NCBI RefSeq assembly: GCF_932526225.1
Contig: NC_064034.1
Coordinates: 15,014,887-15,078,886, forward strand
Direction: 5' to 3'
Source of the DNA: Nematostella vectensis
Taxonomy: Eukaryota > Cnidaria > Anthozoa > Actiniaria > Edwardsiidae
Length of the DNA: 64,000 nt
Positions 53,761 through 62,706 of the stretch are shown here, in pieces. The number at the start of each line of letters is the position of its first letter. Position 1 is the stretch's first letter. Under the pieces are notes generated by a model. That model was not told the DNA's origin and did no database searches. It saw only the letters and a list, made by a program, of their open reading frames with translations. The translations under genes were made by a program, and so were the position numbers.

Positions 53761-55314
53761 ATGGATTGGGAAGGCTGGCGTATGCTGAACGAGGAGGCGA
53801 TTCCCCGAAGGGAATTCCCCGGTGGAAGAGACAAAGAAGGCGGCAACTGCGGCGGGAGCCTCTATAGCCGAACATATCAAACACGCTATAGCTGAACAAG
53901 TCAAACACGCAAAACCCGGTTTCCCTAGGTCTCTGACCCTCGCGCAAAAGCTGCTCTACGCCGTGCCCGGGACCCCCGTGGAGAGCACGGCCTCAGACAT
54001 CACCCCACTACTCACGCAGCTAGAGATACACGTGGCTGAGGACAAATCATTCACGACTAGGGTCCGAGACATATTCAAAGAGACAGTATACACGCACAAG
54101 TCCGCCAAGGAGTCTCGCCGGTGGCTATGGGGGCCTTCCTATGGGTACTGGCCACAGCAACTCAACTTTGCGGTCTGGTGCGTAACCGCCGGATGCGGGG
54201 TGTCCCTAACCTACCCCGCTTTTGTCACGCTCCCCTCTGTCATCAGGGGGTTTCTAAGGTTTCACGTCTACTTTACCACGCGGAGGATACTCTACGAGCT
54301 CGGCGCCCCCTGCCTGGCGACAGCCCGTTCACGCAAAAAGGTAACCCATACAAGAAGGCAGCTTTCGAGCGTCTATGTATAGAGTTCGGTTTGCCGCGTA
54401 AGCCGGACTTCCGATGGAAAGGTGGGCGTAACCACGGGCTAGGCGATGTGTTTGTGTTCTACCCGGGGGAGGGGTATCGCAACGTGCACGTGATCCGTGG
54501 CTACGACACGGCGGCGGACGAGTACCCGAGCCACCTCAATCTGTTTAGCGACGAAGGTGGGACGCACAATAGTGGGAAGCAGGTGGGTTTCATACGCAAC
54601 GACGACCACGGGGGCGTGCAATATAGCTGGTTTGCGCCTCCCAAAGGTGAGGGGCTGACAAAGGCAGGGCTAGGAAGACTCGATCGCTCGGTCGAGGCCT
54701 TCGTCTAAACAGTGCTTGGCGCGCAGGTAAACGTCCGTTCCTCAATCGCGGGGGCCGGTGGGCCGGCCATGGAGGCGCAGGCGGAGTTCAAAAAGCTGCT
54801 TGAAGACGCGATAATAGAAAACGACATCGCTCAAAGCATGCAAAGGTACCAGTTAGCCGTGCAGGAGGCCAAGGTGAGACTGAGTCTTGCGGTCGCACCA
54901 GGAGTGTGGCCGATGCCGAGCGATCTGGTGATAAACACGCAAAGCGTCGTGGGTTACAACAATAAACTGCAGAAAGCCACATACTCCATGACGCTCGGCG
55001 CAAACGCGACCAACACCGAGACAAAGTTAGTCGGTGCCCATAACATGGCCGGTGGGCATCCTAGGGTGCAACACGTGACTGATTCAGGGATCGACCGCGT
55101 GCCGTTCCGGCGGCAAAGCAAGGCTTTCGCACCTGCGAAAGTGCACGCAGAGGGCGCGGCGCCTGCCCCCTCTCTACGTTTACATGCTGCGCATAGCATG
55201 ACTGCCGCCGGGACGGCAGGCGCACCCGGACCGGGCGAAAAGAGTGACCACACCACCCTCAAGGCGGGGTTGTCGGCACTCGCAGTGGCCGTGGCGTATT
55301 ACTTGTTCCGATGA
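53761..55314 (+). pseudogene. Long conserved protein of unknown function, copy B (frameshifted)
   Basis: ATG at 53761 and stop at 55314. Compared with copy A, a palindromic insertion (TTCCCCGAAGGGAATTCCCC, 53801-53820) breaks the N-terminal helix, and one base is lost at about 54305 (GCCCCC TGCC). TAA at 54706 replaces TAC. The remaining frames contain SYGYWPQQLNFAVWC, NHGLGDVFVFYPGE, GGTHNSGKQVGFIRNDDHGG and LTKAGLGRLDRSVEAF. The C-terminal hydrophobic anchor LAVAVAYYLFR is kept. It overlaps the next convergent gene by 16 bp. Confidence 0.75.
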
Positions 55315-56635
55315 TTGTTTTGCATTCGACGAACCAAGAACGCGGCTACGGCTCGAATGAGCAGCCACGCATTTTCGCCAAGGAATTTTACCGCTTCTCC
55401 TGCAGCCTTAAACACGAAGTTTGCGATGCTGCCTACTAGCCCAGGGAGAAGCTCGTCTAGCTTCGTCCCGATAGCCTTAAGCCCGTTACCGACCTCTCTG
55501 GCCACGGAGGAGAGCGACTTGCCGAGCGACGTCACAATGACTGCGATCGTCGCCGCTACGGCCAACCCGATAGCGGTGACGGTAAAGCCGTACTTTTTGA
55601 AGATGGCTATGATGCGCTCTCTGAGCGGCTTTCGGTTTTCGAGCTCTTGGTTTTCGCGTTCTAGTTCGTCGATCTCGGATAGCCTTTCCTCGTTGCGCTC
55701 ACGGGCCTCTTGGCGGCGACTCTCTGACGTGTTAGGGACGTCGATGGTCTCCCTGTCTGTGGCTACCACCCCTTTCAGCTCTTGGACTCGTTCTGTGTTC
55801 TCCTGAATTACCGCGTCTATCTCTGCCACGAACCTCATTGCCAGCTTGAAGCCTTTCAGCTTTGCAACGTCCTGGCGAACGCCCCCGTTCTCATTGAACA
55901 GCTGTCTTGGTTTAGTCCAACCTCCTATGTCGAGGTTGCGAAGCTGTATTAGCGTCTTTCCTCTCCGGTCTGACTGAAACCGTATCAGATTCTCGTTAAG
56001 GTCTGTGTATTTCTCCCTGAGGGACTGGAGACCGAGTCTTGTCGCTGCACCCTCTGTGGTGAACGAGGTTTCGGCGGTCGTTTGCGTCCGGGTCATGCCG
56101 CGCATACGCGATGACGTGCTCGTCATTGGGATCTCTCCCTGTCTGTGGCTACCACCCCTTTCAGCTCTTGGACTCGTTCTGTGTTCTCCTGAATTACCGC
56201 GTCTATCTCTGCCACGAACCTCATTGCCAGCTTGAAGCCTTTCAGCTTTGCAACGTCCTGGCGAACGCCCCCGTTCTCATTGAACAGCTGTCTTGGTTTA
56301 GTCCAACCTCCTATGTCGAGGTTGCGAAGCTGTATTAGCGTCTTTCCTCTCCGGTCTGACTGGAACCGTATCAGATTCTCGTTAAGGTCTGTGTATTTCT
56401 CCCTGAGGGACTGGAGACCGAGTCTTGTCGCTGCACCCTCTGTGGTGAACGAGGTTTCGGCGGTCGTTTGCGTCCGGGTCATGCCGCGCATACGCGATGA
56501 CGTGCTCGTCATTGGGATCGACTCCCCATCGTCGGGATCAAACGGGATAAGGGGCGTCGTCTCGTCGTCCCCCGCTCCGCGATCGGCGGACGCGCCCGGC
56601 AAGGTATCGTCAATGTCAACGTCAACATCATCCAT
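55299..56635 (-). pseudogene. Coiled-coil membrane protein, copy B, with internal duplication
   Basis: ATG at 56635 (MDDVDVDIDDTLPGASADRG). The 55299-56126 frame gives the C-terminal two thirds: coiled coil (EERLSEIDELERENQELENR), membrane segment TVTAIGLAVAATIAVIVTSL, amphipathic KSLSSVAREVGNGLKAIGTK, and a second hydrophobic region AWLLIRAVAAFLVRRM. A 386-bp tandem duplication (55748-56133 = 56134-56519) repeats the N-terminal coding part and shifts the frame. The architecture (acidic head, coiled coil, two membrane regions) suggests a virion membrane or fusion-like protein; inference only. Confidence 0.75.
55748..56519. repeat. 386-bp tandem duplication inside a copy B gene
   Basis: 55748-56133 and 56134-56519 are almost identical; both start TCTCCCTGTCTGTGGCTACC and end ...CGTCATTGGGAT. 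Copy A has one unit. The near-identity shows it is recent. Confidence 0.95.
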
Positions 56636-56716
56636 GATGCGTGCGCATAGCTCGTGCTACGCTATATTAGACATGTCTAACAGTCCGCACCATAATATAC
56701 ATAAAACGTAATAGGA

Positions 56717-57129
56717 ATGTCAGTCAGCGGTAAACTTGACCCCCAACGAACACCCAGAACACCTCTGGGGTTGAACGCCGAGAGAAATGTTCACCGGGTC
56801 ACTCTCAACCCGTCGACGGCTTCCCCCGGCGAGACGCTATATGTGGCGGTCCCAAAGCGGAAGGCGTCACGCTTGTGCCTGGCTCCTTGAGGGTCGGTTT
56901 CAATCTCTCCATCTCAGGCCAAGCAAATAATACCGTCGTGAACAACGTCGGCCGAAATCTCGTGAGCCGCCTGAAAATCACGTTTGCAGGAGAAACGCTC
57001 CAGGACACCAACCGCTTCGATGTCTTCATAACGTATGAGAAGCTTTACCTGTCCAAGGTCGAGGGAGAAGACCGCCTGGAGCAGGGCATACAGCCAGAAA
57101 ACATGCGCAAGCTTCGCTCCGAAAAACTA
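56717..57129 (+). pseudogene. Major capsid protein N-terminal remnant, copy B
   Basis: ATG at 56717 (MSVSGKLDPQRTPRTPLGLN) in a frame that is continuous with VHRVTLNPSTASPGETLYVA, intact where copy A is shifted. A 4-bp loss after VAVPK (near 56858) breaks it. The remaining frame shows LRVGFNLSISGQANNTVVNN and DVFITYEKLYLSKVEGEDRL. Homology to copy A ends at ACTAGT (57127-57132), where unrelated sequence begins; the second jelly roll is lost. Confidence 0.8.
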
Positions 57130-57130
57130 G

Positions 57131-57737
57131 TGCCCATCCTGCCGGAACGGCAAACGGGTCAGCGGAAGCTGACAAACAAGCTGCTGATGAGCATCATCAA
57201 CAAACTGCTCATGAACCTGCACGTACGCCTTCGCCGTTAGTGGAGAGGATCAGGAGCCCCGAACCACCCGCAACCCGACCTAAACACCCTGGACGAGTCG
57301 AAGCTGGAAGGCGCTTGGCAAAGTGGAACCGACTTAACAGAGCGAAGAAAAAAGCTGTGCAACACGTTGAGTCGCCGGTCGCTAGCGAGGCGCAGGGACG
57401 CGAGGGCTTGTGCGCGCGCGCCGAATATGCCTTTGGCATCGTACACACACCAGTCCCGGAAAGCAACTCTGCTTGGTCGGCTAGCTCGGTTATCGGGGTC
57501 GCTGGTCTTCTAGTGTCATTGATCGGCCTCTACACACGTAGGCGGGAGCTAGCTGCCGCATTCACTCGTACACCAGATGTTAATCAGCGAGCTACCGAAG
57601 GTACCGACGACGTGACTCCGCCCGCAAGGCCGCCGCTGGCGGCCGCACATCAGATCAAGGATCGACCGCTTGCCGTTCCGGCGACAACGCTTTGCGCTCC
57701 CGGACAGTGCAAATCTCGACTGTTAGCAATGGAGTAA
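57131..57737 (+). CDS. Copy-B-specific ORF with one membrane segment
   Basis: A frame open from about 57100 to the TAG at 57735 that occupies the place of the capsid C-terminus and ATPase of copy A. No early ATG is in frame, and the next possible start (57240) is GTG. It is rich in Ala, Glu, Arg and Pro, has WNRLNRAKKKAVQHVESPVA, one transmembrane segment (SSVIGVAGLLVSLIGLYTRR) and a Thr/Pro/Ala-rich tail. It may be a real viral gene whose start was lost in the rearrangement or an ORF of another strain brought in by recombination. No function assigned. Confidence 0.5.
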
Positions 57738-57807
57738 GCAGACATTTAAACACAAGTGCCCCACCCATATCCGCACGTCCGTGCATCATACGCGTGTACG
57801 GATATAT

Positions 57808-57969
57808 ATGTCGACGACGCAGCAGAGCAAGATTACAAAGACCATCACCGAAGACTTCACCAAAGACCCCTCCGCGAACGCCATGAACTACGCAAAAATG
57901 ACTGCCGCCGTTGCAGGTGCTGTCACTTTGAAGGGTTACCTTGAGGACCAGAAGATCCTGCCCATGTAG
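57808..57969 (+). CDS. Small membrane protein, copy B (internally deleted)
   Basis: ATG at 57808 just after TATATA, encoding MSTTQQSKITKTITEDFTKD, PSANAMNYAKMTAAV and GYLEDQKILPM. The first membrane segment present in copy A (GLVVGIGWVG) is deleted in frame, leaving 53 residues. The neighbours are conserved. Confidence 0.6.
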   Translation: MSTTQQSKITKTITEDFTKDPSANAMNYAKMTAAVAGAVTLKGYLEDQKILPM

Positions 57970-58078
57970 TAGTGTACTGTGGCACACTACTACATGTGTA
58001 GGCCACGTATTAGACTCGTGTTCATGTATGTACACGTACACACAGCACGTGAAGTGTGCGAAGCACACACACTACTCG

Positions 58079-58489
58079 ATGGCCTCTATCGCGATTTTGG
58101 TTGGTGGCGCCGTCCTAAACGCGACTGCATTCGTTGGTGGCAACTACCTCGCAAAGTTCCTGTCGAACGATGAGAGCCCTGCCTTAACTGAGAAGGAGAG
58201 GCACGACAAGGCCCTAGAGAAATACCAACAAGACTATGGACGCTACCAACAGCGGCGTCAACAAATCCTCGATTGGCAAGCTCAAAGTCGCGAGAGAGGG
58301 GCCCTCGCAAAGCAAAACTTCACCGACAAAACTCTACAACCAGACTCGACCAAAACAATCCCTGGAGTCGATGCGGCTCCTGAGATGTCCGACTACTACA
58401 TCCCCAGCAAAACGCAGAAAAACGCCGAGTTGGCATACATTGGCGCCGGCGCTCTCGCCATCGGCTACACAGCTAGCCGCTTGCTGTGA
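58079..58489 (+). CDS. Membrane-anchored small protein, copy B
   Basis: ATG at 58079 (MASIAILVGGAVLNATAFVG) and stop at 58489, 136 residues. N-terminal hydrophobic anchor, a charged coiled coil (KERHDKALEKYQQDYGRYQQ), SDYYIPSKTQKNAELAYIGA and a second hydrophobic end (LAIGYTASRLL). The TGA lies inside a GATGCAGC...GCTGCATC palindrome that copy A does not have. A small shift after QNFTDK changes about 12 residues relative to copy A. Function unknown. Confidence 0.75.
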   Translation: MASIAILVGGAVLNATAFVGGNYLAKFLSNDESPALTEKERHDKALEKYQQDYGRYQQRRQQILDWQAQSRERGALAKQNFTDKTLQPDSTKTIPGVDAAPEMSDYYIPSKTQKNAELAYIGAGALAIGYTASRLL

Positions 58490-58553
58490 TGCAGCTGCCG
58501 TTCCGGCGCTGCATCTAGGCAGCCTTTTTCCATACTGCGCGTAAACGTATAAG

Positions 58554-58805
58554 ATGATTGCAGACCAGTTGTGGAGTGCTATGCACGAGGTAGCAGCCGC
58601 TGCTAAGCGAGTGAAACCGAAGGTGCCGTCGATGGGTAGATTATGTATCTTTGGTGACATTGCTAACCGAAGCCTCGAGTTGTGGCGCGCAGACAGGGAG
58701 TGCGTTAAGAGATTCGCCAATGTCGTTCTCCGAGGGCCTACCGACCTCAGAAAGACCGCCTCGGCACTACCCGAGCACCTGTTGCAGTACATTGCCGACA
58801 CGTAA
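58554..58805 (+). CDS. 83-aa helical protein, copy B (intact)
   Basis: ATG at 58554 (MIADQLWSAMHEVAAAAKRV) and TAA at 58803-58805. Predicted mostly helical, with LCIFGDIANRSLELWRADRE, CVKRFANVVLRG and LPEHLLQYIADT. Its stop overlaps the integrase start in TAATG, so the two may be co-expressed. Small helical proteins of similar size lie near the integrase in related elements; no function is known to me. Confidence 0.75.
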   Translation: MIADQLWSAMHEVAAAAKRVKPKVPSMGRLCIFGDIANRSLELWRADRECVKRFANVVLRGPTDLRKTASALPEHLLQYIADT

Positions 58806-59749
58806 TGGCGGCGAAGCGCATGTCCGACGAAGAACTCGATACGTTTTTTCGTCCTATATACTACGCCAGAGGTGGCTTTCAGGGAGTGACCGCTCTGCAT
58901 GCCAAACTTCCCAAGGGCTCAGCCTCCATAGATCGAGTGCGCAAGTGGGTAAGCTCGCAGCCCGTCGGGAGCTACAGACAGACACCCCCTCCTCCGACTA
59001 CCTACGCCCACTTCTCGGAGCAGATACCAAACCGTATCGACCAGTCGGACCTGCTATTCTTGCCAACCGACCGCGGGTACAGGTATGCCCTGACTGTCGT
59101 TGACGTTGCTTCACGATATAAAGCCGCCCGCCTACTGAGGACTAAGAGCGCGGCAGTCGTCTCCCGCGAAATCGCTGACATCTATGCAGAGGGAGCTCTT
59201 ACATGGCCTAAAGTCCTCATGGTTGATGACGGCACGGAGTTCAAGGGTGTTACCACAAAGCTCCTAACAGACCACGGGGTGGAGGTCCGACGGGCTGAGC
59301 CATGGCACCACAGGAGCCAAGCTTTCGCCGAGTCTTTCCATCGCTGGCTGGCACAGCGCCTATTTCGTGCGCAGTACTCGAAGGAGATTGCATCCGGCGA
59401 AACAAACCGCGAGTGGGTTACCGCTTTGCCAATTGTCATCTCGGACATAAACGCAACAAAGACTCGCATGACTGGCTTTGCGCCTAAAGACGCCATGAAG
59501 CTGAGGCGCGTGCCTCTCAAAGCCGAAAAGCCCCCCTTAGAGGTCCCCTTAGAGGTCGGAAAGGAGGTGTACATCGCCGTAAACGAGGAAGACCTCCAGG
59601 ACAAGGGCCGACGGCGAGCGACGGACCCGTGGGGGACAAGCAAGGCATACCCAATACTAAAGAGTCATATGGAGCCCGGACAGCCAGTGTTGTATTACAC
59701 GGCGTACTCTAAGCGCGGCTTCACGCGTTCGCAGTTGCGTGTTGCGTGA
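58805..59749 (+). CDS. Retroviral-type (Polinton) integrase, copy B, intact
   Basis: ATG at 58805 and TGA at 59747-59749, 314 residues without a break, normal length for the family. The N-terminal region (SDEELDTFFRPIYYARGGFQ, ASIDRVRKWVSSQP) is the usual HTH-like part. The catalytic core has D in QSDLLFLPTDRGYRYALTVV, the second D in KVLMVDDGTEFK and E in SQAFAESFHRWLAQRLF, giving a DDE-type triad, with VDVASRYK between. The C-terminal domain has EVYIAVNEEDLQDKG and YYTAYSKRGFTRSQLRVA. It would catalyse insertion of the element ends into host DNA. Its stop abuts that of the replicase (TGATCA). Confidence 0.92.
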   Translation: MAAKRMSDEELDTFFRPIYYARGGFQGVTALHAKLPKGSASIDRVRKWVSSQPVGSYRQTPPPPTTYAHFSEQIPNRIDQSDLLFLPTDRGYRYALTVVDVASRYKAARLLRTKSAAVVSREIADIYAEGALTWPKVLMVDDGTEFKGVTTKLLTDHGVEVRRAEPWHHRSQAFAESFHRWLAQRLFRAQYSKEIASGETNREWVTALPIVISDINATKTRMTGFAPKDAMKLRRVPLKAEKPPLEVPLEVGKEVYIAVNEEDLQDKGRRRATDPWGTSKAYPILKSHMEPGQPVLYYTAYSKRGFTRSQLRVA

Positions 59750-62081
59750 TCAGCGCTTGTGCCTTCTATTGCAGCTAAGGCACGTGAGTCTGACGTTCCA
59801 CTTGTAATGACCCTGACTGTCGTCTAGCCGGTCGATAATGAAGCATTGGGGATGACTCTTGGTGTACCCCTGAAGCAGAAGCTGAGTGCCACAGACCTTG
59901 CACTTCTTTTCCGCGTCAGCAATCATGCCGAGTACGTGGTCTACCGTCAGAACGTGGTGCGATCCCGTGTATTTTGGGCGACCCTTTTGCCTGTCGTCTA
60001 TCGCTTGATTCGCGCTATAATGAGCTCTTCACTGGGCGTAGCCTGCAGTCCTGTGGAAACCAAGGCACCGGGGGTGTTATCGGGGGTGATCACGCGGACT
60101 ATCTGGTCGGCGAGCCGCACGCGGGAGATGCCGGTGTATACAGCATTCGTGATCCAGCTCTCTAAGCTGTAGTCTATGATAAACAGACGTCTTGGAGTCT
60201 AGATAGTCTTGCCCTGCACCCGGTGGACTGTTCCCCAGCCCGCGTATTTTCACTTGAGGGGAAGCCCGTTAAGGACCGCGTCGAGAGGAACCTCGACTAC
60301 CGTGCCTTTGTATGCGTCGACCTTCTCACCCCTTTTCCCTGCCTCGGGCAGCGGAATGGCCCCGGTTAGTTGAAGAACCTCGCACAATGGCCGTCCCACA
60401 ACATCCGCGATACGATACACGTTTGTAGGGAAGCCGTATTTCCGTACCAGATCAATGGCGTCCGAGGCGCCGCCGGAGAGACTGTCCTCGCATCCTAGGT
60501 ACGCCGCACGCATGTCGATGTGCGCATGAGGCTGCGCCCCTAAGTTTTCCTTGCTATTCTACACTTTGGACTCAACCTGCACCGCTCGCCAGACGTCCCT
60601 GTATTTAAGAGGCGTTGGCCTGATGTTCTCTCTTTGGGTCCACTTCTTGAAGCGATACCCTACTGCACCACCCATCGAGTGCGTAGCTTCGGTGTACTCT
60701 TGGTAGGCTGGGTGACCATCAGAGAGCCATTGAGGATCATATCCAGTCTCGTCTGTAAACGCCCTGTCGATAGCCCATCCGTCTTGTCCCGATCGGTACA
60801 GTTTGCCTTCGTGCGTGAATATAACACGCCCACACAGCCAGATCCTCGTGCTTCTGGGGATCGCCCTGTTTATAAAGCGAATGAGCACCTCTCGCACTTT
60901 TGCCTCGCGAGTTTTTGTGGCGGCACTGGTAGAGCGAGGCGCTGCCTTCTCCTGACATAACGAACGAAGCTCCCTCTCAGCCTCGAAGTCTAGGCCGTGG
61001 ACTCTTGCGATCGCAGGTGGTTCAGTTGGAAGCTCCGCCCAGGCGTGGTTATTGTGGCAAGGGATAGTGATCCTCGTCTTAGTCTTGTACTTCCCCGAGT
61101 CCCACAGGACGTTACCCAGGACGTCCACGGCCACTAGCTTTACCTCGAGCTTCTTTTCCATCTCAAAGAGGTCTTCTTTGGTGCATCCCGTAGTGGCCAG
61201 CTTTTTGTCATATCGCTCGAGGATCTTGCCTCGTGTCTTGTTTAGACCAAAGGAGCGCGAGGTGCCGCGATTCCTCAAGAAGTCGGCAACATAATTCACA
61301 ACACAGTTAGCGAAGGTGTCACCCCCCCCCCCCCCCCTCGCTCAAACATTGGCCCGGGCTCATCATTTTGCTCAGGTAAAGGGCGAAGCTCGTATCTCAC
61401 GTAGACGAGGTACTCTTGTCCTTTCTCGCAAATACCTGCATCGATGCCTTCCAGGGCGCCGACTGCGATTTGGTTCCCTCTTTTGACTAATGACCCACCA
61501 ATCTTGTGCTCCGATCGCCCTTCCTCCTCTGTGACTGGCGCCAGTGGCTCTGCCGGGGCCTTACCAACGACCGTAAAGAGTCTGTAACGCCGGTCGGGGT
61601 CTACCATCTCAAGCACTGGTGGCAACACTGCGTTTGCCCGCAGAGACTCTTGCTCGTGCGAGACCCACCACACCGAGCCATCGTCATTAATATCAGGCCC
61701 CCGCATAACCGGCTTTAGAGCAATGAAACCTGCTCCACCAAGATCTCGTATCTCCTGGTAAACACCGGCGCTTATGTCTTGGCCCCGAAGAGTGGCATCC
61801 ACGCTTGGGAACCGAAGATGGGTGCCGCCGACGAAGAGAGAATAGTACTCCTCGGGGTCTAAGCCCTCTGTGCCCTCCTGCCGCCGTTCCAGCAGCAGAG
61901 GGTCGGACTCGCGCCAGACTTCCTCTGTCCACACCTTCGCCGGTACGAGCGGCTTAAGCAGCCTGTGTTTGACATCGTCGGGGATGTCCTCGTCCAGGAT
62001 GTTCTGGACCAGCCCTGCCAGTACGGCGGGCGCCTCTTTGTCACGCATGCTATCCATAATCTCCTCTATATTAGCGTCCAT
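59750..62081 (-). pseudogene. Replicase, copy B (frameshift, stops, internal deletion)
   Basis: ATG at 62081 (MDANIEEIMDSMRDKEAPAV), 261 residues to a frameshift at a C run (61320-61337), then an open frame 61299-60559 with the Cys/His region (IPCHNNHAWAELPTEPPAIA). TAG at about 60557 replaces a Trp codon, then HIDMRAAYLGC. At about 60345 a deletion joins the PolB region (LQLTGAI) to the helicase end (GKRGEKVDAYKGTVVEVPLD). The rest reads helicase motif TVHRVQGKTI with a further TAG, YTGISRVRLADQIVRV and the C-terminal module CKVCGTQ, IIDRLDDSQGHYKWN, CLSCNRRHKR. It is 14 residues longer than copy A after GLVQ. Ends tail to tail with the integrase. Confidence 0.8.
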
Positions 62082-62410
62082 GTTTGGGTATACCCTGTGC
62101 CACCCAATCTCCGACTGCCCGTATCACAACCGGCTGGACGAGTGTTCGGGTATGACCTGTGCCACCCAGTCTTTAATTGCCCGTAACACAGCCGGCGGGA
62201 CGAGCGTTTGGGTATGCCTTGTGCCACCTAGTCTCTAATCGCCCGTACCGCGTGCCGCGGTGTCGGACAGGACGAGCGTTGGGTATGCCCTGTGCCACCC
62301 AGTCTGCGACTGCCCGTACCACAGCCGGCGGGACGAGCGTTCGGGTATGACCTGTGCCACCCAGTCTCTAATTGCCCGTACCGCGGGCTGCGATGTCAGA
62401 CAGGACGAGT
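62082..62410. repeat. Diverged 62-bp repeats upstream of the replicase, copy B
   Basis: About five units with GTTTGGGTATGCCTTGTGCC and CCCAGTCTCTAAT, shorter and more diverged than the 29829-30640 array of copy A but in the same position relative to the replicase start. Confidence 0.9.
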
Positions 62411-62415
62411 GCGAA

Positions 62416-62658
62416 CTATTTCCGAGCGCGCCTCTCGACGCCACGCATCCTCTGCCCTACACGATTCGCTCCACAGGGGCGGCACAACCGCGTCTCCGAC
62501 CGAGTCCCTATGCCGCAGATCCTGCACGGCACGGGGAGGGGGATGCCCTTACGTAGCCTTTGGAGGTGCACCTTGCAGTAGGTGTCCATGCACCTTCGGC
62601 CGCACGTGTTTGCGTGGCCGACCTTTAGCCACCCGCAATAATCCTTTCCGCACCTCAT
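62416..62658 (-). CDS. Cys-rich zinc-binding small protein, copy B (intact)
   Basis: The first ATG is at 62658 (MRCGKDYCGWLKVGHANTCG); the frame is open upstream to 62706 without ATG. About 80 residues with Cys/His pairs: C..C, C...C, YCKVH, CRIC and CRPC, then a basic tail (GVERRARK). The pattern predicts two zinc-binding clusters, suggesting a nucleic-acid-binding or regulatory protein. It begins at the inner inverted repeat and would be the first gene read from the right end of the element. Copy A has a Cys-to-stop change. Confidence 0.7.
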   Translation of the reverse strand: MRCGKDYCGWLKVGHANTCGRRCMDTYCKVHLQRLRKGIPLPVPCRICGIGTRSETRLCRPCGANRVGQRMRGVERRARK

Positions 62659-62662
62659 CCTT

Positions 62663-62706
62663 CGAACGCTCGGTATACCACAGGACAGACGGATGTCTAA
62701 TTGCAA
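62663..62706. repeat. Element B, inner right inverted repeat (truncated end)
   Basis: CGCTCGGTATACCACAGGAC then AGACGG and TCTAATTGCAAG match 30880-30917 of copy A. Homology stops after TTGCAAGTT; the outer right repeat is missing, and no left inner counterpart was found in copy B near 52290. Confidence 0.85.

Larger units (their letters stand above)
50510..62706. mobile_element. Virus-like element copy B (Polinton/adintovirus type), defective
   Basis: Same gene order and orientation as copy A. Compared with A it lacks the capsid C-terminus and ATPase (replaced by a different ORF at 57131-57737), the middle of the replicase and the outer right terminal repeat. It has an extra segment at 50960-52290 and a 386-bp tandem duplication. 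The integrase, the 83-aa gene, one small membrane gene and the zinc protein remain open. Confidence 0.85.
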
